The notes under the pieces are model-generated. The model did not search any database. It saw only the letters and a program-made list of their open reading frames with translations, and was not told where the DNA came from. The translations under genes were made by a program, and so were the position numbers. 53,475 nt of DNA from Planctomycetota bacterium (lineage in GTDB: Bacteria; Planctomycetota; PUPC01; JACPCR01): NCBI GenBank assembly GCA_016179685.1, contig JACPCR010000089.1, positions 1 through 53,475 of the forward strand. Direction: 5' to 3'. Shown here one piece after another: positions 1 to 7,846 of this stretch (position 1 is the stretch's first letter; every line of letters begins with the position of its first letter).

Positions 1-92
1 AAAAACGACTCATGAAGTCGATGTAATGCTAAATTCAAAAACCACCCTTTGTCCAGCAAAGACTTACGTCGTAAAGGTCCAAACATGGGCTA

Positions 93-136
93 GTAGACGA
101 GTTCGCAAGTACACCCGCATTTGCGAACTCGTCTAC
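93..136. repeat. Long perfect hairpin H1
   Basis: Arms 93-108 and 121-136 are perfect 16-base reverse complements around a 12-base loop. The 15-base inner stem word AGACGAGTTCGCAAG is shared (one terminal base aside) with hairpin H2 at 39035-39082, about 39 kb away, so this is a dispersed element and not a one-off terminator. No T-tract follows it on either strand. Confidence 0.85.
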
Positions 137-151
137 ATGAGGGAACCCCTC

Positions 152-195
152 CCTCCAGCAGGGATTCCGTTGGAAAGCGGGATCCCTGCTGGAGG
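152..195. repeat. Hairpin with 14-bp perfect arms
   Basis: Arms 152-165 and 182-195 are perfect reverse complements. CCG at 167-169 can pair with CGG at 178-180, extending the stem after one wobble. It lies 15 bases downstream of hairpin H1. No T-tract follows, so a terminator role is not supported. Confidence 0.75.
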
Positions 196-344
196 CGAAA
201 TATTAAGACCCGATTTTACATAACTTGTTTAATTAAAACTAGTTAAATCCGAATCGTTCTTGGATTTCGCCTCCCAACGAAATCTTCGATCCCGGGCTGC
301 GGCTACTCCCCCGGGTGTCATCCCTGAATTCCGTTGGGAGCGGA

Positions 345-380
345 TTTTACGAAGCTCGCGGACTCGCTTCGTTGTGACAG
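345..380. repeat. Dispersed 36-bp repeat, copy 1
   Basis: Bases 345-380 match 2824-2859 with a single mismatch. Weaker similarity continues for about 30 bases downstream in both copies (an AGAAAC word and a final GCCGAGG). The core contains the short inverted repeat CGAAGC...GCTTCG in this copy. Both copies lie in non-coding sequence. Confidence 0.8.
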
Positions 381-449
381 CGAGAAACTCGGGTCTGGGT
401 GGCCGAGGTAGAGATTTACTTGTGAAAGTTTGCGCGTCGCGCGGAGATG

Positions 450-576
450 TTGGAGTCACGCATGCCTGCCGCGCGGCGGCGCAGGCATGCCTTATGGCGT
501 GGCGCTGCTCGGACAACGGCTGAAGCCTGTCTGCGCCGCGCAGCAAAGCGGCGCGGCAGGCAGGCCGTCACTCCAA
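450..576. repeat. Branched inverted repeat (cruciform-like)
   Basis: An outer imperfect inverted repeat (450-470 with 555-576) encloses two hairpins: 460-469 with 481-490 (10 bp, perfect) and 533-539 with 548-554 (7 bp, perfect). Two side hairpins inside one outer stem give a three-way-junction fold as DNA or RNA. The outer stem and the first side hairpin share bases 460-469, so the two folds compete in part. No coding frame explains the symmetry. Confidence 0.7.
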
Positions 577-716
577 CTTGGGTTGAGGCTTTCTTCTTAA
601 GTGGTTGTATATAAACGTATTATCCGCTTGTTTCTCAGGAGGGGCAGCATAAGGGTTTCCCCAAGTAGTTACCCTTGCTGACACCAGACTCCTGAAACCT
701 TACAATCCCTGGTGTC

Positions 717-1790
717 ATGATTCTCCCGGTCCCGCTCCGTCTCCCGCTCCCGATGATCCTCCTTTTCGCCCTCGTACCCTGCTGGCGTGTCGTTCCCGCG
801 GTGGAGTCTGACGTTCTGCTCCGCAACGCCATGAACTATGTGCGCAGCCAGCAGCAGCCCGACGGCTCCTTTGGGAGGCCCCAGCCGCACCTCCGCACCG
901 GCCTCGCCATGCTCAGCTTGCTCTCGTTGGAAAGCCAGCCCGGCGAAGGGGATCGCGGGTTCCTCCAGCGCGCCGCACGCTACCTCCTCGATACGAGCCC
1001 GTCGAACGGGGACCTGGGCGACGAGATATTCCGCACCGAGAGCCACGCCGCCGCTCTTACCGCCCTCCTTATCGGGCACGAGCATTTTCAGACCGAGTCC
1101 CTGCGGGCCGATTCTGCTCAGATCATGGCTCGGGCCCTCCGCTACACCCTCCAGATTCAGGACCGCAGCAGCTCTTCACCGTCACGCGGCGGATGGAAAA
1201 TGGAGGGCAGCAAGGGCCAGACGAACGACCGCCGGGCATCCGCCTGGTCGCTCCTCGCCTGCCTCACGGCGCGACTCTACGGCCTGGACGTCCCGGACGC
1301 CCACGTCGAACGCGGACTCCATTTCCTCCTCGGATCGTTCAAAGACCGTGCGGACAGCCCCGACTCCATCGGCGGTTTCAGCGTCGATACCGAAGGTCTT
1401 GCGGTGGAGTTGATCAGCTCCATGGGCGGCTGGGCCCTCGTCCGCTTCAACGGCCGGGAGGAATGGAGTAAGAAGAACCTGGAATGGATCGCCCGACACC
1501 CGCCCGCGTGGTCCGGTCCCAATTACTTCTACTCCGCTTTCTTCCGCCTCCGCACCCTCAAGCTCGAGGGCACCTCCAACCCGCTCTACGTCGAAACTCG
1601 ACAGCGCCTGTTCAACCAGATCGCCGACCACCAGCAGGCGGATGGCAGCATCGCCTTCCCGCCCGGAAATGCCCAGAACACCATCGCCATGGGGCCCGTC
1701 TTCTCGACTGCCATGGCCATCCTTGTGCTCAACCTGGACGATAGCCGTCTGCCCTTCGATGAGATTTATCCTGTCACCCCACACTTCTAG
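717..1790 (+). CDS. Secreted prenyltransferase/terpene-cyclase-like repeat protein
   Basis: 357 residues. The N-terminus (about residues 1-30, proline/leucine-rich then a hydrophobic run ending before VESD) looks like a signal peptide; an alternative start is Met13 at 753. The mature protein has repeated helical blocks with glycine-rich turns such as QQPDGSFG, GGWKM and QADGSIAFP. These resemble the turns of the alpha/alpha-toroid fold of squalene-hopene cyclases, prenyltransferases and related repeat proteins. I see no DxDD or DCTAE cyclase motif, so an enzymatic role as a cyclase is unlikely. Its end overlaps the start chosen for the next gene by 32 bases, suggesting translational coupling. 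Function unknown; fold call moderate. Confidence 0.65.
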   Translation: MILPVPLRLPLPMILLFALVPCWRVVPAVESDVLLRNAMNYVRSQQQPDGSFGRPQPHLRTGLAMLSLLSLESQPGEGDRGFLQRAARYLLDTSPSNGDLGDEIFRTESHAAALTALLIGHEHFQTESLRADSAQIMARALRYTLQIQDRSSSSPSRGGWKMEGSKGQTNDRRASAWSLLACLTARLYGLDVPDAHVERGLHFLLGSFKDRADSPDSIGGFSVDTEGLAVELISSMGGWALVRFNGREEWSKKNLEWIARHPPAWSGPNYFYSAFFRLRTLKLEGTSNPLYVETRQRLFNQIADHQQADGSIAFPPGNAQNTIAMGPVFSTAMAILVLNLDDSRLPFDEIYPVTPHF

Positions 1791-2760
1791 TCAACGGCCA
1801 AGGAAGCGTCCGGTCACCTCCTCCGCCGTTTGTCTCGGACTGGTCATCGGGGCTGGCGGTCCGCTTCGGGCCGGCGAGACCATCGCCCCGCCACAGGGCC
1901 TCGAAGCGGTTTTCGACGCGAACCCGGACCCCCGGGACGCCCTCGGCAACCCGGTTCGCGCCGGCATCCATGAGGCCACGGGCTGGCCCCTCGAAATCCG
2001 CCACAAGCCCACCGGCATCTGCTTCGTCTTCATCCCGCCCGGCGAGTTCCAGATGGGAAGCCCGGATGCGGAGACCGACCGCGACGGCGACGAGGGACCC
2101 GTTCATCGCGTTCGCCTCACCAGGCCCTTCTACCTCGGCAAGTATGAGGTCACCCGGGGCCAGTGGAAACGCATCACCGGCTCGGACCCCGCGGCCCGTT
2201 GGAGCGAGAGCCTGCCGGACCTGTCCGTGCCTTCCGGGGGCATCTCCTGGAGCGCCTGCCAGAATTTCATCGCCAGCCTGAACCGAGGCCTCGGCGAAGG
2301 CAAGGGCTTCGAGTTCGCCCTGCCGACCGAGGCCCAGTGGGAGTACGCGTGCCGTGCGGGCAGCACGACGCGTTTCAGCTTCGGGGCCGACCCGGACTAT
2401 TCCGAGTTGGACCGCTTTGGATGGTGTTCGAGCGATCCGGACCGTCTCGAAGAGAGGGCGGCCCACCCGGTGGGCCGCAAGTTGCCCAATCCGTGGGGCC
2501 TTTACGACATGCACGGCAACATCCTGGAATGGTGTCGGAACTGGCATGGACCGTATGCCGGGGGCCAGGTGAGCGACCCCGAAGGCCCCGCCACGGGCAA
2601 GTACCGCGCTCTGAGAGGCGGTTCCTGGTACGACGGGCCCGAGGTCTGCCGCTCCGCCAACCGAGGCCACGCTGAGCCCTTCGAAAACTGGCGTCACTTC
2701 GGCCTGCGGTTGGCCTTGAATGTTGGTGCGGCAATCGGGCCGCAAAAGGGAACAGACTAA
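1759..2760 (+). CDS. Exported FGE-sulfatase (SUMF1) domain protein
   Basis: 333 residues from the ATG at 1759. That start gives an N-terminus with a basic RPRKRP stretch, a hydrophobic run and a possible cleavage site after LRAG. The rest is a formylglycine-generating-enzyme-like domain. It has the opening FVFIPPGEFQMGS, the family words YLGKYEVTRGQWK, ALPTEAQWEYACRAG, GLYDMHGNILEWC and ALRGGSWYDGPEVCRSANR, and the closing FGLRLALN. The family includes true sulfatase-activating enzymes and many proteins of other or unknown function. The paired catalytic cysteines of true FGE cannot be assigned with certainty here, although several cysteines are present (WCS, WCR, VCR). No sulfatase gene lies in the window, so its substrate is unknown. 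Probably co-transcribed with the gene at 717. Confidence 0.8.
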   Translation: MRFILSPHTSSQRPRKRPVTSSAVCLGLVIGAGGPLRAGETIAPPQGLEAVFDANPDPRDALGNPVRAGIHEATGWPLEIRHKPTGICFVFIPPGEFQMGSPDAETDRDGDEGPVHRVRLTRPFYLGKYEVTRGQWKRITGSDPAARWSESLPDLSVPSGGISWSACQNFIASLNRGLGEGKGFEFALPTEAQWEYACRAGSTTRFSFGADPDYSELDRFGWCSSDPDRLEERAAHPVGRKLPNPWGLYDMHGNILEWCRNWHGPYAGGQVSDPEGPATGKYRALRGGSWYDGPEVCRSANRGHAEPFENWRHFGLRLALNVGAAIGPQKGTD

Positions 2761-2823
2761 GGCGCAAGCGGGGAGTGAGCAGAAGGGACCAGGGACAACG
2801 GACAGTGAGCAGTGAGCAGCGGG

Positions 2824-2859
2824 TTTTACGAGGCTCGCGGACTCGCTTCGTTGTGACAG
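2824..2859. repeat. Dispersed 36-bp repeat, copy 2
   Basis: Second copy of the element at 345-380, with one A/G difference. It sits directly after a CAGTGAG tandem tract, between the FGE-like gene and the amidohydrolase. Confidence 0.8.
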
Positions 2860-2919
2860 ATAGAAACAGGGGCCAGGGGCGCCGAGGACGCCCCAAAGCG
2901 TAGAGTAACTTCTCAAATC

Positions 2920-2942
2920 GAGGCTTTGCGAAGCAAAGCCTC
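2920..2942. repeat. GAA-triloop hairpin
   Basis: Perfect 10-bp arms 2920-2929 and 2933-2942 closed by a GAA loop. The centre reads GCGAAGC, a heptamer known from biophysical work to form an exceptionally stable DNA mini-hairpin. Confidence 0.8.
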
Positions 2943-2992
2943 TTAGCGAAGCCATGCACCTAAGCGAAGCGCATGGTGCATGGCTTCGCTAA
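2943..2992. repeat. 18-bp perfect hairpin over a stop codon
   Basis: Arms 2943-2960 and 2975-2992 are perfect reverse complements with a 14-base loop. The right arm includes the TAG stop of the minus-strand gene (2989-2991), so on that strand the hairpin begins inside the last codons and could act as a 3' end structure. No T-tract follows on the minus strand. Confidence 0.75.
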
Positions 2993-3816
2993 CGATCGGG
3001 CCAGCGGTAGGCCCTGCGGGAATTGTCGTGAAAAAACTTCCCGGCCGCCTCGGCCCCCTTGGCCTGGAAGTACTGGGCCGGGACGGACTGCACCGTCTCG
3101 TAGCCCGCATGCCGTTCGCAAACCGGCCAGTTGCTGCCGTAAACCAGCCGATCCGCCCCGAACACGCTCCACAGGTGGTCCAGCACGGGCAGGTAGTCCG
3201 CCATGGCGGCCTTCGAGGCGTGCGGGTTCAGCTCGACCAGAGCGGACACCTTGCAGTAAACCTCCGGAATATCCTTGAGGGCTCGCATCGCCCGCGCCCA
3301 GGCGGCGTCCGGGCCCGTCCCGTCCGTCCGCACCCCGCCAATGTGGTTCACCACCACCCGGAGAGCCGGCAGCCTCCGATGAAGCTCCGGCAGGTCCTCG
3401 AGTACCGCCGTGCCGCAGAGGACGTCCAACTCGAGCCCGGCGTCCGACAGCCTTCTCAGGTCGTCGAGAATCTCAGGACGCAGGAGGTGTCCGCGCTGGC
3501 TGCACCCGATGCGGATGCCGAGAAACAGCGGATGCTGCGAGAAGCGCCGGAGTTGTCTCGAGAAGTCGGGAGTGCCCGCGGGCAGGTTGCCGACGAATCC
3601 CTTGAGGAAGGTGTCCTTTTCCGCCAGGGAGAGAATCCAGGCGTTATCGACCTCCTGGGGGCTGGCCTCGACTACGATGATGCCCGTGACGCCGAGGGGC
3701 GCGGCCAGGGCCCGGTAATGTTCCGGCATGCACGTGCGATAAATGTCGCTCCCCGGCGACGGCCAGTAATGCTCAGGCCGAGTGATGTCGTAAAAATGCG
3801 TGTGGGTGTCAATCAT
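2989..3816 (-). CDS. TIM-barrel amidohydrolase (Amidohydro_2 family)
   Basis: 275 residues from the ATG at 3816, giving the typical N-terminus MIDTHTHFYD; an upstream GTG (3837) adds seven residues. The HTH metal-binding pair at the N-terminus, NHIGG near the middle and YGSNWPV near the C-terminus are hallmarks of the amidohydrolase-related family. That family includes 2-pyrone-4,6-dicarboxylate hydrolase and L-fuconolactonase. The final acidic residue usual in GSDWP is Asn here, a variant also seen in this family. There is no signal peptide, so it should be cytosolic. The substrate cannot be read from sequence; sugar lactones are plausible. A second member of the same superfamily lies at the other end of the window (52129-53328). 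Confidence 0.82.
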   Translation of the reverse strand: MIDTHTHFYDITRPEHYWPSPGSDIYRTCMPEHYRALAAPLGVTGIIVVEASPQEVDNAWILSLAEKDTFLKGFVGNLPAGTPDFSRQLRRFSQHPLFLGIRIGCSQRGHLLRPEILDDLRRLSDAGLELDVLCGTAVLEDLPELHRRLPALRVVVNHIGGVRTDGTGPDAAWARAMRALKDIPEVYCKVSALVELNPHASKAAMADYLPVLDHLWSVFGADRLVYGSNWPVCERHAGYETVQSVPAQYFQAKGAEAAGKFFHDNSRRAYRWPDR

Positions 3817-4120
3817 GATGGCATCTGCAATTGGCACGAGTGGGAACCTTCGCCGGCGCTGCCGGCCTCGATGCCACCCCAGCGCAGGTCCCTTTTACGC
3901 CCGGTCTACTGTTCGAACGACGTGGTGAAGGGGGACAGAATTCCGACACCCTCCAGGAACAGATATGACGACGGTTCATCGGCCATCTTCCCCCCAGAGT
4001 CTAAGGTTGCAACTTCTCCGCGCCCGCTGCGCGGGCACCCGGCGGAGAAGTTACAAGGTGCCGGGTGTCAGTTCATTCCTGAACCCTGAACCCTGACACC
4101 TTTGCCGGCCTTGTTCGGTT

Positions 4121-4135
4121 GCGGGCTTCGCCCGC
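4121..4135. repeat. TTC-triloop hairpin
   Basis: GCGGGC (4121-4126) and GCCCGC (4130-4135) flank a TTC loop. On the minus strand the centre reads GCGAAGC, the same closing motif as the hairpins at 2920, 18671 and 52225. Confidence 0.7.
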
Positions 4136-4155
4136 CTGAAGAGCTTTGGGTCTTT

Positions 4156-4204
4156 AGGACTCAAGAATGAGGACTGAGAACTGAGGACTCAGGACTCAAG
4201 ACTG
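4156..4204. repeat. Imperfect tandem GGACTCA/GGACTGA tract
   Basis: About five irregularly spaced copies of the heptamer GGACTCA or GGACTGA, ending at the stop codon of the kinase-like gene. Spacing is too short and irregular for a CRISPR. A related word (CAGTGAG) is repeated at 2803-2819. Confidence 0.65.
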
Positions 4205-4206
4205 CC

Positions 4207-6576
4207 TTACTTCCGTTTCTTGCCATAGCTCTTGAGCTGTTCCAGGGCCAGGCGGGCGTCACGCGCCGTGGGGCCGTCGGCAACCACCATCACTGCACTC
4301 AAGGTTTCTTCCACCTGCTGGACCTCGCTTTCCGTGGGCGCGCCCGGCATCTCCGAGGCGACTCCGAGCTTCGCCTCCTCCGTCCACTCGGCCACCTTCG
4401 ACCGCGCGTCAAGATACTGCTCCATGACGCGGTCGCGATATCGATCCAGGGCGTCCCTCCAAAGCGGCATGACCGCCAGCACCCGCAGATCCTGCGGGAA
4501 TCGCTCCACCAGTTCGATGGCTGACCGGTAACGCCGCTGTGCAAACAGCGCATCGGCCTGGGCCTTGGTGCTCTCGAACGAGGCGACGGCGCGCTCCTCC
4601 TCCTCCTGCCTCAAGTGCGCTACCTTCGCCGTGATCTCATCAGCCTGGGGCGTTCCCTCGACCAGTTTCCGCAGCTTGAGACAGGCCGCCACCAGCTCGC
4701 CCAGGGGAACAGGCTTCTGAAGCTCCAGTTCCCGAATTCTCGCCTCCGCGGCCTGGACCGCCTGTTCTCGAGTCTCTTTGCGAATGGCTTCAGATTGCGG
4801 TTTCGTGGACGGGGACCCTGCGGAGGGCTTCCCGTTTTCGGAGGGCTTGTGGACGGACTGTGGGGCGGTCGTGGCCGGCGCGGGCGAAGGCGTTCGTCCG
4901 GCGTTTTTTCGGCCCCGCATGGCGGCCCACGCGAGCAACAGGAGCACGACACAACCCGCAGGGATCAGGGCCAAGCGAAGGCGGTTGACGCCGCGCAGTC
5001 CGCCGCCTCTGCCCGTCGTGCCCCGACGTCGGCCTCGCCCCCCGCGTCCGCCGCCCTTGGGCCTCGCCTCGGCCCCGACCACCGGGGTCCGACTCGACGC
5101 CGCCTGGCCCGCGTTGCTCCCTCCGGAGCCGAGCGGGGCGACCTCCGCCGAAGAAGCCCCCTCCTCGAAGGCGGTCTCACCGAGCGACCGAGTCGCCGTC
5201 TGCTCCGCCTTGCGCTTCTGCTCGATCTCCTGCAAAAGAGCCCATTTCGTCTCGGACCCCACGGTCGCCGTCTCCGAATCGCCGTCGACCGCCTCCGGCT
5301 CGGAAAACTCGAGCATCTGGACCCGAGCCGGAGCGGCCGGCGGCTCGGACGAGACCGGGCGGGTGGGCACCCCGATGACGGCGGAAGCTGGAACGGGGGC
5401 CGTCGGCGTCGCTGACCCGTTGGAAGGCTCGGCCAACGTGCTGATCTCGGCGTCCACGGGCGTCATGGGCCCGCCCTCACCGCCGGGTTTTCGTTCCTCC
5501 TCGGGGGCCGCGGCCGGTGCGCTCGCTTCAATGCGACGAACTTCACGCCCGCCACCACCGCCCACAGGCGGCCCTGGTCTTCCCGCCTGTTCGAGGGTTT
5601 GCAAGGCCCGAACCACTTCCTCGAGGGAGGCCGGACGCTCCTCGGGCTTTTTGGCCATCAGTAGAGCCATGTGAGCATCGAATGCCTCGGGAATCCCCTG
5701 CCGCATTGCAAGAGTTCGAGGCAGAGTCCCCTGGCGGTGCAGCTCCAGCATGCCGGCCGCGTCAGCCGCCTCGAGGGGCGGCCTACCCGACACGAGGAAA
5801 TAGAGGCAAGCGCCCAGGGAATAGACCACGCCCGCTGGACCCGGCGGGACACCACCGTCCCCTAGCTCCTCGGGAGCGAGGTAGGCCCATCCCGTTCGCG
5901 TCTCTTTGATCCATCCGAAGTCGGCCAGCTTCGGCGGCCCCTCCGGGCTCAAGAGCAGATTTTGAGGCTTCACGTCCGCCGGGAAGGGCCCCTCGGCGTC
6001 GGCTTCGGCCAGGCCCTGGGCAATCCAGCGGACGGCCGCCGCGGCCTCGGCCAGGCCCAGGGGGCCCTCTGCAGCGACCTTTTGGACCGCCGTCATCCCC
6101 GCGACGTATTCCTGGCTGACGAAGTAGCGTCCGTTGAACTCTCCAAGGTCAAAGAGTCGAACGAGCGCGGGATGCTCCACCTCGACCGCGCGTTTCAGAC
6201 CTTGAAACAACCGGTCGAGATACTCGCTCTTTTCGGCCAACCGCGCGGCCAGCAGCCGCAGGCAAACTTCTCTTCGCTGGAGCGGGTCATAGGCGCGGTA
6301 CACGCTGCCCAGGGGCCCGGGGGCGAGCTTGTTAATGATCTCGAAGCGGCCGAAGGACCGAACGGTCCGGGAAAGCTCGCCGATGTCCTGGGTCAGCTTT
6401 CCCAGCTCTTCCGAAGTCAGAATCCCCTTGGCCACCAGGATGTTTCCCAGGCTGCCGGTCATGCCAATGCTCTCCGCTTTTTCCTGATCGGAGAGGCACT
6501 CATGGACCTGGGATCGAGTCGTCAGGCCCGCCTTCACGGCGAGGTCGCCCAGCAAGAAATCTTCCCGAGTCGGCAT
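4207..6576 (-). CDS. Membrane Ser/Thr kinase-like protein, degenerate active site
   Basis: 789 residues. Residues 1-65 hold two helical-hairpin repeats (LLGDLAVKAGLTTRSQV and LGNILVAKGILTSEEL) of the kind found at the N-terminus of GspE ATPases. Residues 76-330 are a protein-kinase fold. It has a weak glycine loop (LAPGPLGSVYRAY), a catalytic loop PADVKPQN (D201, K203, N206), ADFG (219-221) and APE (234-236). The ATP-anchoring lysine of the VAIK motif is Arg107 (VCLRLL), and the H and R of HRD are Pro and Ala. A low-complexity linker follows, then a transmembrane helix near residue 535, and an extracytoplasmic charged helical region ending KKRK. The altered motifs suggest a pseudokinase or an atypical kinase acting as a scaffold. 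Its start faces the divergent alcohol dehydrogenase. Confidence 0.85.
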   Translation of the reverse strand: MPTREDFLLGDLAVKAGLTTRSQVHECLSDQEKAESIGMTGSLGNILVAKGILTSEELGKLTQDIGELSRTVRSFGRFEIINKLAPGPLGSVYRAYDPLQRREVCLRLLAARLAEKSEYLDRLFQGLKRAVEVEHPALVRLFDLGEFNGRYFVSQEYVAGMTAVQKVAAEGPLGLAEAAAAVRWIAQGLAEADAEGPFPADVKPQNLLLSPEGPPKLADFGWIKETRTGWAYLAPEELGDGGVPPGPAGVVYSLGACLYFLVSGRPPLEAADAAGMLELHRQGTLPRTLAMRQGIPEAFDAHMALLMAKKPEERPASLEEVVRALQTLEQAGRPGPPVGGGGGREVRRIEASAPAAAPEEERKPGGEGGPMTPVDAEISTLAEPSNGSATPTAPVPASAVIGVPTRPVSSEPPAAPARVQMLEFSEPEAVDGDSETATVGSETKWALLQEIEQKRKAEQTATRSLGETAFEEGASSAEVAPLGSGGSNAGQAASSRTPVVGAEARPKGGGRGGRGRRRGTTGRGGGLRGVNRLRLALIPAGCVVLLLLAWAAMRGRKNAGRTPSPAPATTAPQSVHKPSENGKPSAGSPSTKPQSEAIRKETREQAVQAAEARIRELELQKPVPLGELVAACLKLRKLVEGTPQADEITAKVAHLRQEEEERAVASFESTKAQADALFAQRRYRSAIELVERFPQDLRVLAVMPLWRDALDRYRDRVMEQYLDARSKVAEWTEEAKLGVASEMPGAPTESEVQQVEETLSAVMVVADGPTARDARLALEQLKSYGKKRK

Positions 6577-6650
6577 CGGAATGGTATCCCGCGGCCACGG
6601 AAAACCTTCCCTCCATCATGGTAACCCGAAGGGCACTTCAATTCCATTTC

Positions 6651-6679
6651 TTGACGTTCGAAAAGACCCTGCCTATAAT
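6651..6679 (+). promoter_or_regulatory. Sigma70-type promoter for alcohol dehydrogenase gene
   Basis: TTGACG at 6651-6656, a 17-base spacer and a perfect TATAAT at 6674-6679. Transcription would start near 6686, giving a leader of about 36 bases before the ATG at 6722. Confidence 0.8.
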
Positions 6680-6721
6680 CCCGTTTCATGGGTCGTTAAG
6701 AGGAAAGAGAGTCGAGACTTC

Positions 6722-7765
6722 ATGAAAGCTGCTGTCTACTGGGGGCCCAAAAGACTCGAGGTGCAGGACATTCCGGATCCCCAGTGCGGCCCGGACGAGG
6801 TGATCGTCCGGGTCGAGGCCTGCTCCGTCTGCGGAACGGACATCCGAATCTACAACCACGGGCAGAACAATGTCCGGCCCCCGCAGGTCATCGGCCATGA
6901 GATTGCCGGCACGATTGCCGAATGCGGCAGCAACGTCCGGGGCTACAGCCGCGGCCAGCGCGTGACCGTCGCCACCCCAGTCGGCTGCGGACAGTGCCGG
7001 TATTGCCGCCGGGAGATGCCCAATCTGTGCAAGGATTTCAAGGCCCTGGGCTACCATTTCCCCGGCGGATACGCCCAGTACATGCCCATACCCGCCGCCG
7101 CCGTTCAACAGGGCAGCATCCTTCTCCTCCCCGATTCGGTCACCTTCGAACAGGCGGCCCTGGTCGAGCCGCTTTCCTGCGTGATCAACGGACAGGAATA
7201 TGTGCGGATCGAGAAGGCCGACTCCGTAGCGATCTTCGGGGCCGGCGCCATCGGCTGCATGCACGCGGTCCTCGCCCGTGCCCAGGGGGCCGGGCAAATA
7301 TTCCTCATCGGCGTGTCCCGCGAACGGCTCGACCTCGCCCGCCGTTTCCCCATCGACGCCTATTGGAGCATCCTCGACGGCGATCCGGTGGCCCGCGTCC
7401 TCGAAGCAACGGAAGGGTACGGGGCGGACGTCGCCATCTGCTGCTGCTCGGACCCGGAGGCGAACCGGCAGGCGCTCCAGGTTGCGGCCAAGCGCGGCCG
7501 CGTCAGCTTTTTTGCCGGGCTGCCCAAGTCGCGGCCGACCATCGAATTCGACTGCAATCGCCTGCACTACGCCGAAATTTCGCTGTTCGGGGCCTTTGCC
7601 TCCAATCTGCGCCAGTACCGGGAAGCGCTCGCCGCCATTGCATCGGGCCGGGTGAATCCGAGCCCGTTCATCACGGACCGTTTCCCGCTGGAGGGCCTCG
7701 AGCAGGCCATCCGTCAGAGCGAGACCCGCAAAGGGTTGAAGATGCTGAGTCTGCCCCAACTCTAG
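6722..7765 (+). CDS. Zinc-dependent alcohol/polyol dehydrogenase (MDR family)
   Basis: 347 residues from the ATG at 6722 (MKAAVYW), the usual length and N-terminus for the medium-chain dehydrogenase/reductase family. The catalytic zinc site is seen in CSVCGTDIRIYNHG and GHEIAG. The structural zinc site is C-x2-C-x2-C-x7-C in CGQCRYCRREMPNLC. The NAD(P)-binding Rossmann loop is GAGAIG. The closest characterised relatives by motif are sorbitol, xylitol and threonine dehydrogenases, so a sugar-alcohol or related secondary alcohol is likely; the exact substrate cannot be read. It is driven by a near-consensus promoter and ends directly at the large hairpin at 7764-7811. An AGGAAAG run at 6701-6707 is rather far from the start. 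Confidence 0.88.
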   Translation: MKAAVYWGPKRLEVQDIPDPQCGPDEVIVRVEACSVCGTDIRIYNHGQNNVRPPQVIGHEIAGTIAECGSNVRGYSRGQRVTVATPVGCGQCRYCRREMPNLCKDFKALGYHFPGGYAQYMPIPAAAVQQGSILLLPDSVTFEQAALVEPLSCVINGQEYVRIEKADSVAIFGAGAIGCMHAVLARAQGAGQIFLIGVSRERLDLARRFPIDAYWSILDGDPVARVLEATEGYGADVAICCCSDPEANRQALQVAAKRGRVSFFAGLPKSRPTIEFDCNRLHYAEISLFGAFASNLRQYREALAAIASGRVNPSPFITDRFPLEGLEQAIRQSETRKGLKMLSLPQL

Positions 7766-7811
7766 TTTTCAGCGGCGGAAATGCGTTTCCCCATTTCCGC
7801 CGCTGAAAACT
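7764..7811. repeat. Long perfect hairpin H4
   Basis: Arms 7764-7783 and 7792-7811 are perfect 20-base reverse complements around an 8-base loop. The left arm begins inside the stop codon of the dehydrogenase gene. The near-loop word GGAAATGC recurs, allowing one base, in hairpin H3 at 38912-38962, although the outer stems are unrelated. It could end transcription, but no T-tract follows on the plus strand. Confidence 0.85.
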
Positions 7812-7846
7812 CAATCACTTCTCCGTCGCCTTTCATCGTTCTCACC

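Larger units (their letters stand above)
1..716. other. Gene-free block of inverted repeats
   Basis: No convincing gene lies in this stretch. The first 300 bases are clearly more AT-rich than the rest of the window. It carries at least four separate inverted repeats (small one at 6-20; larger ones at 93-136, 152-195 and 450-576) and one copy of a dispersed repeat (345-380). Bases 601-640 contain TATA-like words and a GGAGGGG run, but I could not pair them with a good -35 box or with a start codon at the right distance. Confidence 0.7.
2761..2988. other. Intergenic repeats between convergent genes
   Basis: This gap holds a CAGTGAGCAGTGAGCAG low-complexity tract (2803-2819), the second copy of the dispersed repeat (2824-2859) and two hairpins (2920-2942 and 2943-2992). 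The last hairpin runs over the stop codon of the minus-strand amidohydrolase. No gene seen. Confidence 0.7.
3817..4206. other. Intergenic region with hairpins and tandem words
   Basis: No gene is seen in this 390-base gap. It contains a hairpin with 11-bp arms (4011-4021 with 4042-4052) around an inner GCCCGC/GCGGGC stem, a GAACCCT direct repeat followed by CCTGACACC (4081-4100), a TTC-triloop hairpin (4121-4135) and a GGACTCA/GGACTGA tract (4156-4204). Confidence 0.7.

Noticed and set aside
1..716. Insertion sequence or integron
   Set aside because: No transposase or integrase frame, no clear terminal repeats with target duplication, and no attC consensus could be shown.
4156..4204. CRISPR-like array from the GGACTCA words
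   Set aside because: The repeats are only about 7 bases long with irregular 0-8 base gaps, so no repeat-spacer pattern exists, and no cas gene is present.
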